From positions 1 through 9,701 of the forward strand of contig JAISNS010000218.1 of NCBI GenBank assembly GCA_031276105.1: a stretch of 9,701 nucleotides of DNA, in the 5' to 3' direction. The number at the start of each line of letters is the position of its first letter. Within the stretch, counting starts at the first letter, position 1. This DNA comes from Dysgonamonadaceae bacterium. Lineage in GTDB: Bacteria; Bacteroidota; Bacteroidia; Bacteroidales; Azobacteroidaceae. Shown piece after piece: positions 1-6,710 of this stretch. The translations under genes and the position numbers were made by a program. The notes beneath the pieces were generated by a model that had not been told where the DNA came from, did not search any database, and worked only from the letters and a program-made list of their open reading frames with translations.

Positions 1-234
<234 letters not shown>

Positions 235-257
235 ACAGCAAAGTGAACCTGAGCGGT

Positions 258-1472
258 ATGCAAATAAAAATTCAAAATTTTGGCCCTGTCCGAAACGGAT
301 TAATTGATAGCGATGGTTATATTCAAATAAATGACCTTACGGTGTTTATCGGCAATCAGGGAACCGGAAAAAGTACCGTCGCCAAATTAATATCCACTTT
401 CTGCTGGTTGGAAAAAGCGTTGTTTCGCGGTTATGTAAAAGCATCTTCTTTGAGTGTATCCACTTTCAAAAACAAGTATTGCAAATATCAAAAAATAGAC
501 GATTATTTCACCTCAAATTCATACATTCATTTCATTGGTCATGTTTATGAGTTTGAATACAGGGATGATAAATTTACGATCAACCATTTGCAAAACGAAA
601 ATTATTTGGTGCCTCAAATCATGTATGTTCCGGCGGAACGCAATTTTTTAAGCGCCGTCGATCGTTATCAGGTATTAAAGTCGTTGCCGGCGCCGTTATA
701 CACTTTCTCCGAAGAATTTGAAAAGGCGGAAATTGCGTATAAAGACGGCGTCGCATTGCCGCTGAAAGAAGCAAAGTTTGAATACAATGTTCAGCATAAA
801 TTAGCGTATATCAGTGGAAAAGATTACAAGATAAGACTGTCGGAAGCGTCGAGTGGCATACAATCCTTAGTTCCATTGTTCATCGTTTCTCAAAATTTGG
901 CTCAATCTATCTCGAAAGAAAACGTTTCTTCCAAGAATGAAATAAGTTTGACGGAAAGAAAAATGCTGGAAACCGAAGTCGAAAAAATTCTGTTAGATAA
1001 AAACTTATCGGAAGATGTTAAAATGGCTTCCTTACAATTGGTGTCCTCTAAATTTAAAAAAGAATGTTTCTTTAATATTGTCGAGGAAATTGAACAAAAT
1101 CTATATCCCCAATCCCAAAAGAATATTTTGTTTTATCTGATTGAACTTTTGAATCGAACCAAAGGAAACCGGCTTCTTTTGAATACACACAGTCCTTATA
1201 TTATCAGCTATTTAACCTTAGCTATTAAAGCTAAAGACATAGTGGATAAGATACCTGACCAATCGACTGAACTGAGCCGGATTGTTCCGCTTGCATCCTG
1301 TATTGATGCGGACAGAGTGTGCATCTATGAAATTGATGACAACGGGACAATCCGAATTTTGCCTGCCTGTAATGGTATCCCTTCGGATGAAAATTTGCTG
1401 AATACGCTGCTTGCCGACACCAATTTTTTATACGGCCAACTGCAAGAAATAGAAGAAGACAATGAAGTTTGA
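258..1472 (+). CDS. AAA/ABC-type ATPase (OLD/SMC-like head, no TOPRIM), candidate defence ATPase
   Basis: A 404-residue predicted cytoplasmic ATPase. Seen in the sequence: an N-terminal beta-rich opening (MQIKIQNFGP), Walker A GNQGTGKST at residues 32-40, an ABC-signature-like SEASSGIQ near 195-202, a Walker B-like block around 271-284 with paired acidic residues E276-E277 (FNIVEEIEQNLYP), and a switch histidine in NTHSPY at 309-314. This order is that of the AAA_15/AAA_21 ATPases, which dimerise on ATP and often drive a partner nuclease. Residues 215-265 form a charged insertion before Walker B. No TOPRIM or other nuclease domain follows; the last 90 residues are unassigned. I chose ATG 258 because the reading frame upstream of it overlaps the pfp coding region in another frame and carries no domain. 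It overlaps the next gene by 11 bases, so the two are probably translationally coupled. Base composition is AT-rich (two 60-base lines counted by hand gave about 28-30% GC, against 55% for a line of pepT), suggesting horizontal acquisition. The ATPase class is confident; a defence role is inferred. Confidence 0.85.
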   Translation: MQIKIQNFGPVRNGLIDSDGYIQINDLTVFIGNQGTGKSTVAKLISTFCWLEKALFRGYVKASSLSVSTFKNKYCKYQKIDDYFTSNSYIHFIGHVYEFEYRDDKFTINHLQNENYLVPQIMYVPAERNFLSAVDRYQVLKSLPAPLYTFSEEFEKAEIAYKDGVALPLKEAKFEYNVQHKLAYISGKDYKIRLSEASSGIQSLVPLFIVSQNLAQSISKENVSSKNEISLTERKMLETEVEKILLDKNLSEDVKMASLQLVSSKFKKECFFNIVEEIEQNLYPQSQKNILFYLIELLNRTKGNRLLLNTHSPYIISYLTLAIKAKDIVDKIPDQSTELSRIVPLASCIDADRVCIYEIDDNGTIRILPACNGIPSDENLLNTLLADTNFLYGQLQEIEEDNEV

Positions 1473-1968
1473 TTTATTTGCAACCGGTTGTTTTGACCAC
1501 CTGACAACGAGTTTTGGAATTTATGATGATCCCGATTTGCCGGAAGAACCGGTAAAGAAAGTTTCTTATGATGAAGGTGTTGCTAAAATAGAAAATAAAA
1601 ATAACCGGAGTATTTATTTTGTTCCGGTAGATAAAAACATCATTTGTTATAAACCAAACAGCAAAGACATTGAATCGCAATGCGATGCATTATTGATATG
1701 CCTGCGGCCGCAAGCGATATACGATTTATATTTTGTTGAGTTGAAAAACGTAAGGAAAGATTGGATTACGGATGGAATAGAGCAGCTTAAAACAAGCATT
1801 TCGAATTTAACAAGTGTTTATTCTGTCGCTTGTATTTCCAAAAAAATGGCTTTCCTTGCGAATGGAAAACATCCCTATTATCACTTCAGCTTGAAAGAGA
1901 AAATGGAGAAATTTCGTAATGAAACCGGTTTTAGACTTAATATTTGTGCTGAAATTACCATAAAATAA
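1462..1968 (+). CDS. Small protein with PD-(D/E)XK nuclease-like core, partner of the ATPase
   Basis: A 168-residue protein that I do not recognise as a named family. Visible in the middle is a pattern typical of restriction-endonuclease-like folds: a CDALLI strand with D75, then after a short turn the strand YFVELK with E93 and K95, then a helix carrying Q108-L109 ([10 protein letters not shown]). E38 or E71 could supply the extra acidic residue. D-x17-E-x-K followed by QL fits PD-(D/E)XK nucleases of the Holliday-junction-resolvase or restriction type. There is no signal peptide or membrane segment. The ATG at 1462 lies inside the end of the ATPase gene, preceded by a purine-rich GAAGAAGA stretch, and the TAA is followed only seven bases later by pepT. 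Composition is very AT-rich (one 60-base line counted at 25% GC). The gene is best read as the effector nuclease of a two-gene ATPase-nuclease module. It could instead be a nucleic-acid-binding or non-catalytic subunit; the fold call is from motifs only. Confidence 0.7.
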   Translation: MKFDLFATGCFDHLTTSFGIYDDPDLPEEPVKKVSYDEGVAKIENKNNRSIYFVPVDKNIICYKPNSKDIESQCDALLICLRPQAIYDLYFVELKNVRKDWITDGIEQLKTSISNLTSVYSVACISKKMAFLANGKHPYYHFSLKEKMEKFRNETGFRLNICAEITIK

Positions 1969-1975
1969 TAAAAAT

Positions 1976-3199
1976 ATGACAGTTGTTAATCGTTTTTTTA
2001 ACTACGTTTCCTTCGATACCCAATCGGACGAAACGGCTACCGCCACGCCGAGTACGGCGAAGCAAATGGTTCTGGCAAAAGCCCTGAAAGCCGAAGCCGA
2101 AGCCATGGGACTGACGGAAATCTCTTTAGATGAACATGCTTATTTAATGGCAACTTTGCCCGCCAATACGGAGGCAAAGATTCCTACTATCGGTTTCATT
2201 GCGCATCTCGATACGAGTCCCGATATGTCGGGCGCTAACGTAAAACCGCGAATTGTAGAAAATTACGACGGAAAAGACATCCTGCTCAACGAAAAAGAAA
2301 ACATCATCCTTTCGCCTTCGATGTTTCCCGAATTGCGGAATCACATCGGCGAAGACCTCATCGTAACCGACGGGACGACACTGCTCGGCGCCGACGATAA
2401 AGCCGGAATCGCCGAAATCATGACCGCCGTCCAATACCTGATCGACCACCCCGAAATCAAGCACGGGAAAATCCGTATCGCCTTCAATCCCGACGAAGAA
2501 ATCGGAATGGGCGCGTCTAAATTCGACGTGGAAAAATTCGGTTGCGAATGGGCTTACACCATCGACGGGGGTGAAGCCGGCGAACTGGAATACGAGAACT
2601 TCAACGCTGCCGGCGTCAAGGTCAGGATAAAAGGACGGAACGTTCACCCGGGATATGCGAAAAACAAAATGCTGAATGCAAGTCTGATCGCTTTGCAATT
2701 GGCCGGAATGCTTCCCCCGCAGGAGCGACCGGAACATACGGAGGGTTACGAAGGATTCTTCCACCTGACCGGAATGACCGGAACGGTCGAAGAAGCCACC
2801 CTGTCGTACATCGTTCGCGATCACGACCAGGATAAATTTGAACGGCGCTTGAAACGCCTTCAAGATATAACCGCTTATCTCAACACGATTTATCCGGACG
2901 ACACCGTCGCGCTGGAAATCAAACAGCAATACCGCAACATGCGCGAAATTGTCGAGCCGAAAAAACACATCGTGGATTTGGCCGAAAACGCCATGAAGGA
3001 AATCGGACTCACACCGCTCGTGCGACCGATTCGCGGAGGAACCGACGGCGCACAGCTCTCGTTCAAGGGATTGCCCTGCCCGAATATCTTTGCCGGCGGA
3101 TTGAATTTCCATGGCCGCTACGAATGGATTCCCGTGCAGTCGATGGAAAAAGCCGTGAAAGTCATTGTGAAAATAGTAGAATTATTGAATAAAATATGA
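1976..3199 (+). CDS. pepT: Peptidase T (tripeptide aminopeptidase)
   Basis: A cytoplasmic zinc-dependent M20-family exopeptidase that removes N-terminal residues from tripeptides. The 407 residues match the usual length of about 405-410. The di-zinc site is complete: H77 and catalytic D79 in AHLDTSPD, bridging D140 in LGADDKAG, E174 (general base) and E175 in NPDEEIG, D197 in TIDGGE, and H379 in GLNFHGRYE. The lid/dimerisation domain runs from about residue 205 to 320 ([16 protein letters not shown] near its start), and [13 protein letters not shown] near 350-362 is the substrate-binding loop. The ATG at 1976 follows the preceding stop by seven bases in an A-rich stretch, with no clear Shine-Dalgarno. 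The end overlaps gcvT as ATGA, so the two are co-translated. Its GC content is clearly higher than that of the two genes upstream. Confident. Confidence 0.97.
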   Translation: MTVVNRFFNYVSFDTQSDETATATPSTAKQMVLAKALKAEAEAMGLTEISLDEHAYLMATLPANTEAKIPTIGFIAHLDTSPDMSGANVKPRIVENYDGKDILLNEKENIILSPSMFPELRNHIGEDLIVTDGTTLLGADDKAGIAEIMTAVQYLIDHPEIKHGKIRIAFNPDEEIGMGASKFDVEKFGCEWAYTIDGGEAGELEYENFNAAGVKVRIKGRNVHPGYAKNKMLNASLIALQLAGMLPPQERPEHTEGYEGFFHLTGMTGTVEEATLSYIVRDHDQDKFERRLKRLQDITAYLNTIYPDDTVALEIKQQYRNMREIVEPKKHIVDLAENAMKEIGLTPLVRPIRGGTDGAQLSFKGLPCPNIFAGGLNFHGRYEWIPVQSMEKAVKVIVKIVELLNKI

Positions 3200-4284
3200 A
3201 GAAAACTCCATTTACAGAAACGCATTACGCGCTGGGCGCAAAGATGCATGAATTTGCCGGTTACGATATGCCCATCGAATATACGACGGGGATTATCGAA
3301 GAACACAACACGGTCGTCAATCACGTCGGCGTGTTCGACGTTTCGCACATGGGCGAATTTTGGGTGAAAGGGCCGAAAGCGCTTGCCCTCGTTCAGAAAA
3401 TCACTTCCAACGACGTCGCCAACATTCCGGTCGGGAAAGCGCAATATACTTGCTTTCCGAACGACAAAGGCGGAATCGTGGATGACCTGCTGGTTTATCA
3501 CTACGAAGAAGAAAAATACCTGTTGGTGGTCAACGCTTCCAATATCGAAAAAGACTGGAACTGGTGCGTGAAAAACAACACCGAAGGCGCCGAACTGGAA
3601 AACGCCTCCGACCGCACGGCGCAACTGGCGATCCAAGGCCCGGAAGCCTTGAAAACCTTGCAAAAGCTGACGGAGGTCGATTTGTCGAAAATCCCTTATT
3701 ATTCCTTTGTTACGGGGAAGATTGCCGGCGTCGACCGCGTGATTATTTCCAACACCGGATACACGGGTTGCGGCGGTTTTGAACTGTATTTTTATCCCGA
3801 AGACGCCCAAACAATCTGGAAAGCCGTCTTTGAAGCCGGCGCCGAATTTGGCATCCGGCCAATCGGGTTGGGCGCGCGCGACACGTTGCGTCTCGAAGCC
3901 GGATTCCCGTTGTACGGCAACGAATTGGACGATACGACGTCTCCCCTGCAAGCCGGTTTGGGGTGGATTACGAAGTTTACCGAAGGCAATAATTTTATTT
4001 CCCGTCCGCTGCTGGAAGAAGAAAAAGCAAAAGGCCTTCCCCGCAAATTGGCCGGATTTGAAATGGTCGGCAAAGGCATTGCCCGCCACGGATACGAAAT
4101 CGTAAATAAAGACGGCGAAATCATCGGGAGCGTTACGTCTGGAACCATCTCTCCTTCAACTAAAAAAGCCATTGGTTTCGGCTATGTCAAACCGGAATAT
4201 GCGGCGCTGGGAACAGCGATTTTTGTCCGCATCCGCAACCGGGACATCGAAGCGGTGGTGGTGAAGCCGCCTTTCCGGAAGTAA
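3196..4284 (+). CDS. gcvT: Aminomethyltransferase, glycine cleavage system T-protein
   Basis: T-protein transfers the methylene unit of the aminomethyl group carried by lipoyl-H-protein to tetrahydrofolate, releasing ammonia and 5,10-methylene-THF. At 362 residues it has full family length. Hallmarks in order: [12 protein letters not shown] near 18-29, VFDVSHMGE at 46-54, the folate-site segment GGIVDDL at 92-98 with the conserved acidic pair, VNASN at 112-116, LAIQGP at 144-149, [13 protein letters not shown] at 185-197, and [19 protein letters not shown] at 226-243. The C-terminal barrel is intact ([11 protein letters not shown] region). The start codon overlaps the pepT stop as ATGA. No gcvH or gcvP is in the window and no glycine riboswitch precedes the operon, so the rest of the cleavage system must be encoded elsewhere. 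A hairpin follows 16 bases after the stop. Confident. Confidence 0.97.
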   Translation: MKKTPFTETHYALGAKMHEFAGYDMPIEYTTGIIEEHNTVVNHVGVFDVSHMGEFWVKGPKALALVQKITSNDVANIPVGKAQYTCFPNDKGGIVDDLLVYHYEEEKYLLVVNASNIEKDWNWCVKNNTEGAELENASDRTAQLAIQGPEALKTLQKLTEVDLSKIPYYSFVTGKIAGVDRVIISNTGYTGCGGFELYFYPEDAQTIWKAVFEAGAEFGIRPIGLGARDTLRLEAGFPLYGNELDDTTSPLQAGLGWITKFTEGNNFISRPLLEEEKAKGLPRKLAGFEMVGKGIARHGYEIVNKDGEIIGSVTSGTISPSTKKAIGFGYVKPEYAALGTAIFVRIRNRDIEAVVVKPPFRK

Positions 4285-4300
4285 CAAGATTTGGAGCATC

Positions 4301-4326
4301 GGCAACGCCGCTAAACAGGCGTTGCC
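4301..4326 (+). terminator. Hairpin between convergent gcvT and MFS genes, probable terminator
   Basis: A perfect 9-bp stem, GGCAACGCC pairing with GGCGTTGCC, closes an 8-base loop. It lies 16 bases after the gcvT stop and 12 bases before the end of the convergent transporter gene. Only a short CTTT follows on the + strand, so it is not a textbook intrinsic terminator, but its position in a 54-base convergent gap makes a role in ending one or both transcripts likely. Confidence 0.6.
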
Positions 4327-4338
4327 CTTTGCAAAACG

Positions 4339-5583
4339 CTAAAACGTTGTCCGAATATTCTCCCGATAAGTTTGTAAATGCCTTTTTCCCGCTTCCCGCA
4401 GCGTTTTACTTGTTACCATCGGAATACTCAACAGCGAGATCAGAATACCGGCTACGATAAGCAGCATATCAATTGAAACCTTGTCTGCAATAGGCCCGAA
4501 AGCAAGCATACCCAAAGGCATCATGGTACTGGACACCATCACGAATACCGAAATGACCCTTCCCATAAAAGCCGGTTCAACGCCGGTTTGTAACAATACC
4601 ATCGACGGCGCATTATAGAGCGGAACAAACAGCCCCGTTACCGCCATGATGACGAGATACAGCCAAAATTGCGGCCACAGTCCCAATCCGATAGACAAAA
4701 GCCCGCACAGCAAACAGGAAAATGCCATCGTATATATCCGGTTTTTGAAACCGCCCCACATTCCTATCCAAATGCCGCCCACAATCATTCCTCCCGAAAA
4801 AACAATTTCAATCGCAGAAAGCCGCCATACTTCGGCGCCGTAATTGCGCGCTACCTGAAGCGGCGTTAAAAAAGCGGCGGGAGCAATCAGGAATGTAAAC
4901 AGCGCGGAAATAACGATCATTCTTAATACATATCCGTGCTTTTTTATGTAGTTCAATCCCTCTTTTAGATCGTGAAAATAAGCGGTTTCTTTTTGTTTGG
5001 GCGCTTTCGTTTTTACCGGAACTTTCACAAAAAAGAAAACAATCACGATACCAATGGCGGCAGTAACGACGTCCAGAAAAAACAACGTTGCCAAAGGAGT
5101 GAAAGTCATCAAAGCGCCGCTTAGCATCGGGGAGATTAAATTGACGAAAGAGTGTATGCTGCTTTGAAAACCGTTTATTTTAGTCAAATGTTCCGGAGGG
5201 ACAATTTGCGGGATAAACGCGCCAACAGCAGGCGTTTGTACTCCCTGTCCGAGGGAACGCACCAGTGCGCAAAACAAAAGAAGTCCGTAACTGTCGAAAC
5301 CGGACAGGAGAAAAACGGCGACACACAGGCTGACCAACGCGATTGCGCCATCGGCTATGTTGATGATATATTTCCGGTTAAACCGGTCGGCCCATACGCC
5401 GGCAAAAGGAGAAATAAAAAACATGGGGAGAAATCCGGCGATGGTAAAAAAAGCCATCATTGTTCCCGATTGGCTTTTGAGGGTTACATGCCATAATATA
5501 GCGTATTGAACAACCATTGTGCCCAAAAGCGATAAAGCCTGTCCGGTTAAAAATAATGCGGTATTCTTTTTCCAATCGATCAT
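4339..5583 (-). CDS. MFS efflux transporter (macrolide-efflux/DHA3-like)
   Basis: A 414-residue inner-membrane transporter of the major facilitator superfamily, expected to export a drug-like or other small molecule with proton exchange. The protein is almost entirely hydrophobic segments, consistent with 12 transmembrane helices in two halves joined by a charged cytoplasmic loop at about 188-215 (VPVKTKAPKQKE). Motif A is clear after helix 2: GVWADRFNRK at 62-71. The N-terminus (NTALFLTGQALSLLG) and the motif A region resemble the MefA/Mef(En2) and EntS-like branch. Substrate cannot be told; this branch also holds many uncharacterised chromosomal exporters, so resistance should not be assumed. 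It is transcribed alone, convergent with gcvT and divergent from prmA. The ATG at 5583 is the only sensible start, with a -7 promoter match about 23-30 bases upstream. Confidence 0.88.
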   Translation of the reverse strand: MIDWKKNTALFLTGQALSLLGTMVVQYAILWHVTLKSQSGTMMAFFTIAGFLPMFFISPFAGVWADRFNRKYIINIADGAIALVSLCVAVFLLSGFDSYGLLLFCALVRSLGQGVQTPAVGAFIPQIVPPEHLTKINGFQSSIHSFVNLISPMLSGALMTFTPLATLFFLDVVTAAIGIVIVFFFVKVPVKTKAPKQKETAYFHDLKEGLNYIKKHGYVLRMIVISALFTFLIAPAAFLTPLQVARNYGAEVWRLSAIEIVFSGGMIVGGIWIGMWGGFKNRIYTMAFSCLLCGLLSIGLGLWPQFWLYLVIMAVTGLFVPLYNAPSMVLLQTGVEPAFMGRVISVFVMVSSTMMPLGMLAFGPIADKVSIDMLLIVAGILISLLSIPMVTSKTLREAGKRHLQTYRENIRTTF

Positions 5584-5605
5584 CTTCTTACGATTTTATG
5601 CGCCG

Positions 5606-5613
5606 CAAAAGTA
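5606..5613 (-). promoter_or_regulatory. Candidate -7 promoter element for the MFS gene
   Basis: On the - strand this reads TACTTTTG, an exact match to the Bacteroidetes -7 consensus TAnnTTTG. It ends 22 bases before the transporter ATG, giving a leader of roughly 15 bases. No TTTG is present at the expected -33 spacing of 19-21 bases, so the call rests on one element and its position. Confidence 0.45.
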
Positions 5614-5670
5614 GTAAAAAAGTATTGAATCGCGGTTTATTTCGTATTCCTTAATTGAATTTAGCGACAA

Positions 5671-5769
5671 CGACCGGAAGCCCCCTTCCGCACCGACCGG
5701 AAGCTCCCTTCCGCACCGACCGGAAGCCTCCTTCCGTGACGACCGGAAGCCCCCTTCCGTGACGACCGG
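5671..5769. repeat. Tandem 23-bp hairpin repeat array, four units plus a partial fifth
   Basis: Units begin at 5671, 5694, 5717, 5740 and (partial) 5763, an exact 23-base period. Each full unit has five parts: CGAC, then CGGAAG, a four-base pyrimidine loop, CTTCCG, and a three-base linker. CGGAAG and CTTCCG are perfect inverted complements in all four units. Differences are confined to the loop (CCCC, CTCC, CCTC, CCCC) and the linker (CAC in units 1-2, TGA in units 3-4). Because the arms are self-complementary, the right arm of each unit can also pair with the left arm of the next across a seven-base loop. The fifth unit stops after CGACCGG. The array lies between two outward-facing promoter candidates, about 57 bases upstream of one and 33 bases upstream of the other's -33 element. 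It could be a protein-binding array, an insulator or terminator against opposing transcription, or an expanded REP-like element; the sequence does not decide. Confidence 0.9.
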
Positions 5770-5801
5770 CAATAAAAGCACTTGATTTTTATTTTCATGC
5801 G

Positions 5802-5833
5802 CTTGGAAATCTCAGGATATTCATCTAATTTTG
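5802..5833 (+). promoter_or_regulatory. Candidate Bacteroidetes-type promoter for prmA
   Basis: TAATTTTG at 5826-5833 matches TAnnTTTG exactly. CTTG at 5802-5805, one base off the -33 consensus TTTG, lies 20 bases upstream, inside the accepted 19-21 spacing. Transcription would begin near 5840, leaving a leader of about 20 bases before the prmA ATG at 5862. It would also drive the overlapping permease gene. Confidence 0.65.
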
Positions 5834-5861
5834 TGTCCCATTCTAAAATAAACGAATCGTA

Positions 5862-6710
5862 ATGAATTATTACAAAGTAAATTTAATAATCACGCCCCCT
5901 ACGGAAATCCACCGCGATGTGCTTTCGGCATTGCTGGCCGATATTGGTTTTGAGAGTTTTATGGAAACCGGCAAAGGGTTAGACGCTTTTGTTCCCGAAA
6001 AAAACTATTCCGAAGCGGCAATCGCCGGGGTTTTGGAAAATTTTCCGTTGCCGGATGTTCAAGTTCGATACAGCGTCGAACGGATAAAAAGCGTGGATTG
6101 GAATGAAGCATGGGAAAAACATTTTTTTCAGCCGGTGATTATTGACAATCAGGTTATTATCCACAGTTCTTTCCACAAAGATATTCCGCAGTTGCCTTAC
6201 GACATTGTCATTGACCCGAAAATGGCGTTCGGAACCGGTCATCACGCGACTACGTCGTTGATGGTTTCTTATTTGCTGGAACAGGATTTAAATAATCGCT
6301 CCTTTCTCGACATGGGATGCGGAACGGCTGTTCTGGCTATTCTGGCAAGCAAGAAAGGCGCCCATCCGGCAACGGCCATTGATAATGACGAGTGGGCGTA
6401 CAAAAACGCACTGGAAAATATCCGGTTGAACAATACGCCTTCCATTCGAGTTGCGCATGGCGATGCAAATCTTTTGGAAAAAGAAAGTTACGATATTATT
6501 TTCGCCAATATCAACCGGAATATCCTGCTGAACGACATTCACCGCTACGTTCAATCCATGCGTCCGGGAGCTTCCCTCTTCATGAGCGGATTTTATACGG
6601 ACGACCGGGCAGTAATTACCTGTGCCTGTAACAAATACAATTTGAGTTTTATCTCCTCCAGAGAACAATCGGATTGGACAGCCATCCATTTCAAAAAAAT
6701 GAAACAATGA
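5862..6710 (+). CDS. prmA: Ribosomal protein L11 methyltransferase
   Basis: A cytoplasmic class I SAM-dependent methyltransferase that methylates ribosomal protein L11. The 282 residues are in the range of the compact PrmA form. The N-terminal part (about 1-95) is the substrate-recognition domain ending in VDWNEAWEKHFFQP, a family hallmark. The catalytic Rossmann domain follows: MAFGTGHHATTSLM at 121-134, SAM-binding LDMGCGTAVLAI at 149-160, the acidic end of strand 2 in AIDNDEWA (172-179), and FANINRNIL at 214-222, the N-A-N-I type motif of PrmA. The ATG at 5862 lies about 20 bases after the predicted transcription start, with no strong Shine-Dalgarno. The stop overlaps the start of the downstream permease gene as ATGA. 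Confident; L11 as substrate is known for the family. Confidence 0.95.
   Translation: MNYYKVNLIITPPTEIHRDVLSALLADIGFESFMETGKGLDAFVPEKNYSEAAIAGVLENFPLPDVQVRYSVERIKSVDWNEAWEKHFFQPVIIDNQVIIHSSFHKDIPQLPYDIVIDPKMAFGTGHHATTSLMVSYLLEQDLNNRSFLDMGCGTAVLAILASKKGAHPATAIDNDEWAYKNALENIRLNNTPSIRVAHGDANLLEKESYDIIFANINRNILLNDIHRYVQSMRPGASLFMSGFYTDDRAVITCACNKYNLSFISSREQSDWTAIHFKKMKQ

Noticed and set aside
1912..1945. A possible internal promoter for pepT (TTTC, then AATATTTG) within the end of the nuclease gene.
   Set aside because: Both elements have a mismatch and the spacing is 22 bases. Too weak to annotate in such AT-rich sequence.
2144..4089. Two long back-to-back open frames on the - strand (2144-3112 and 3118-4089), each about 320 codons.
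   Set aside because: They run in the same codon register as pepT and gcvT, so they stay open simply because those genes avoid TTA, CTA and TCA codons. They match no protein, while the + strand frames carry complete enzyme motifs.
5596..5781. A 61-codon open frame on the - strand across the hairpin array.
   Set aside because: It is made largely of repeat units whose 23-base period is not a multiple of three, and it would overlap the MFS promoter candidate. No protein-like pattern.
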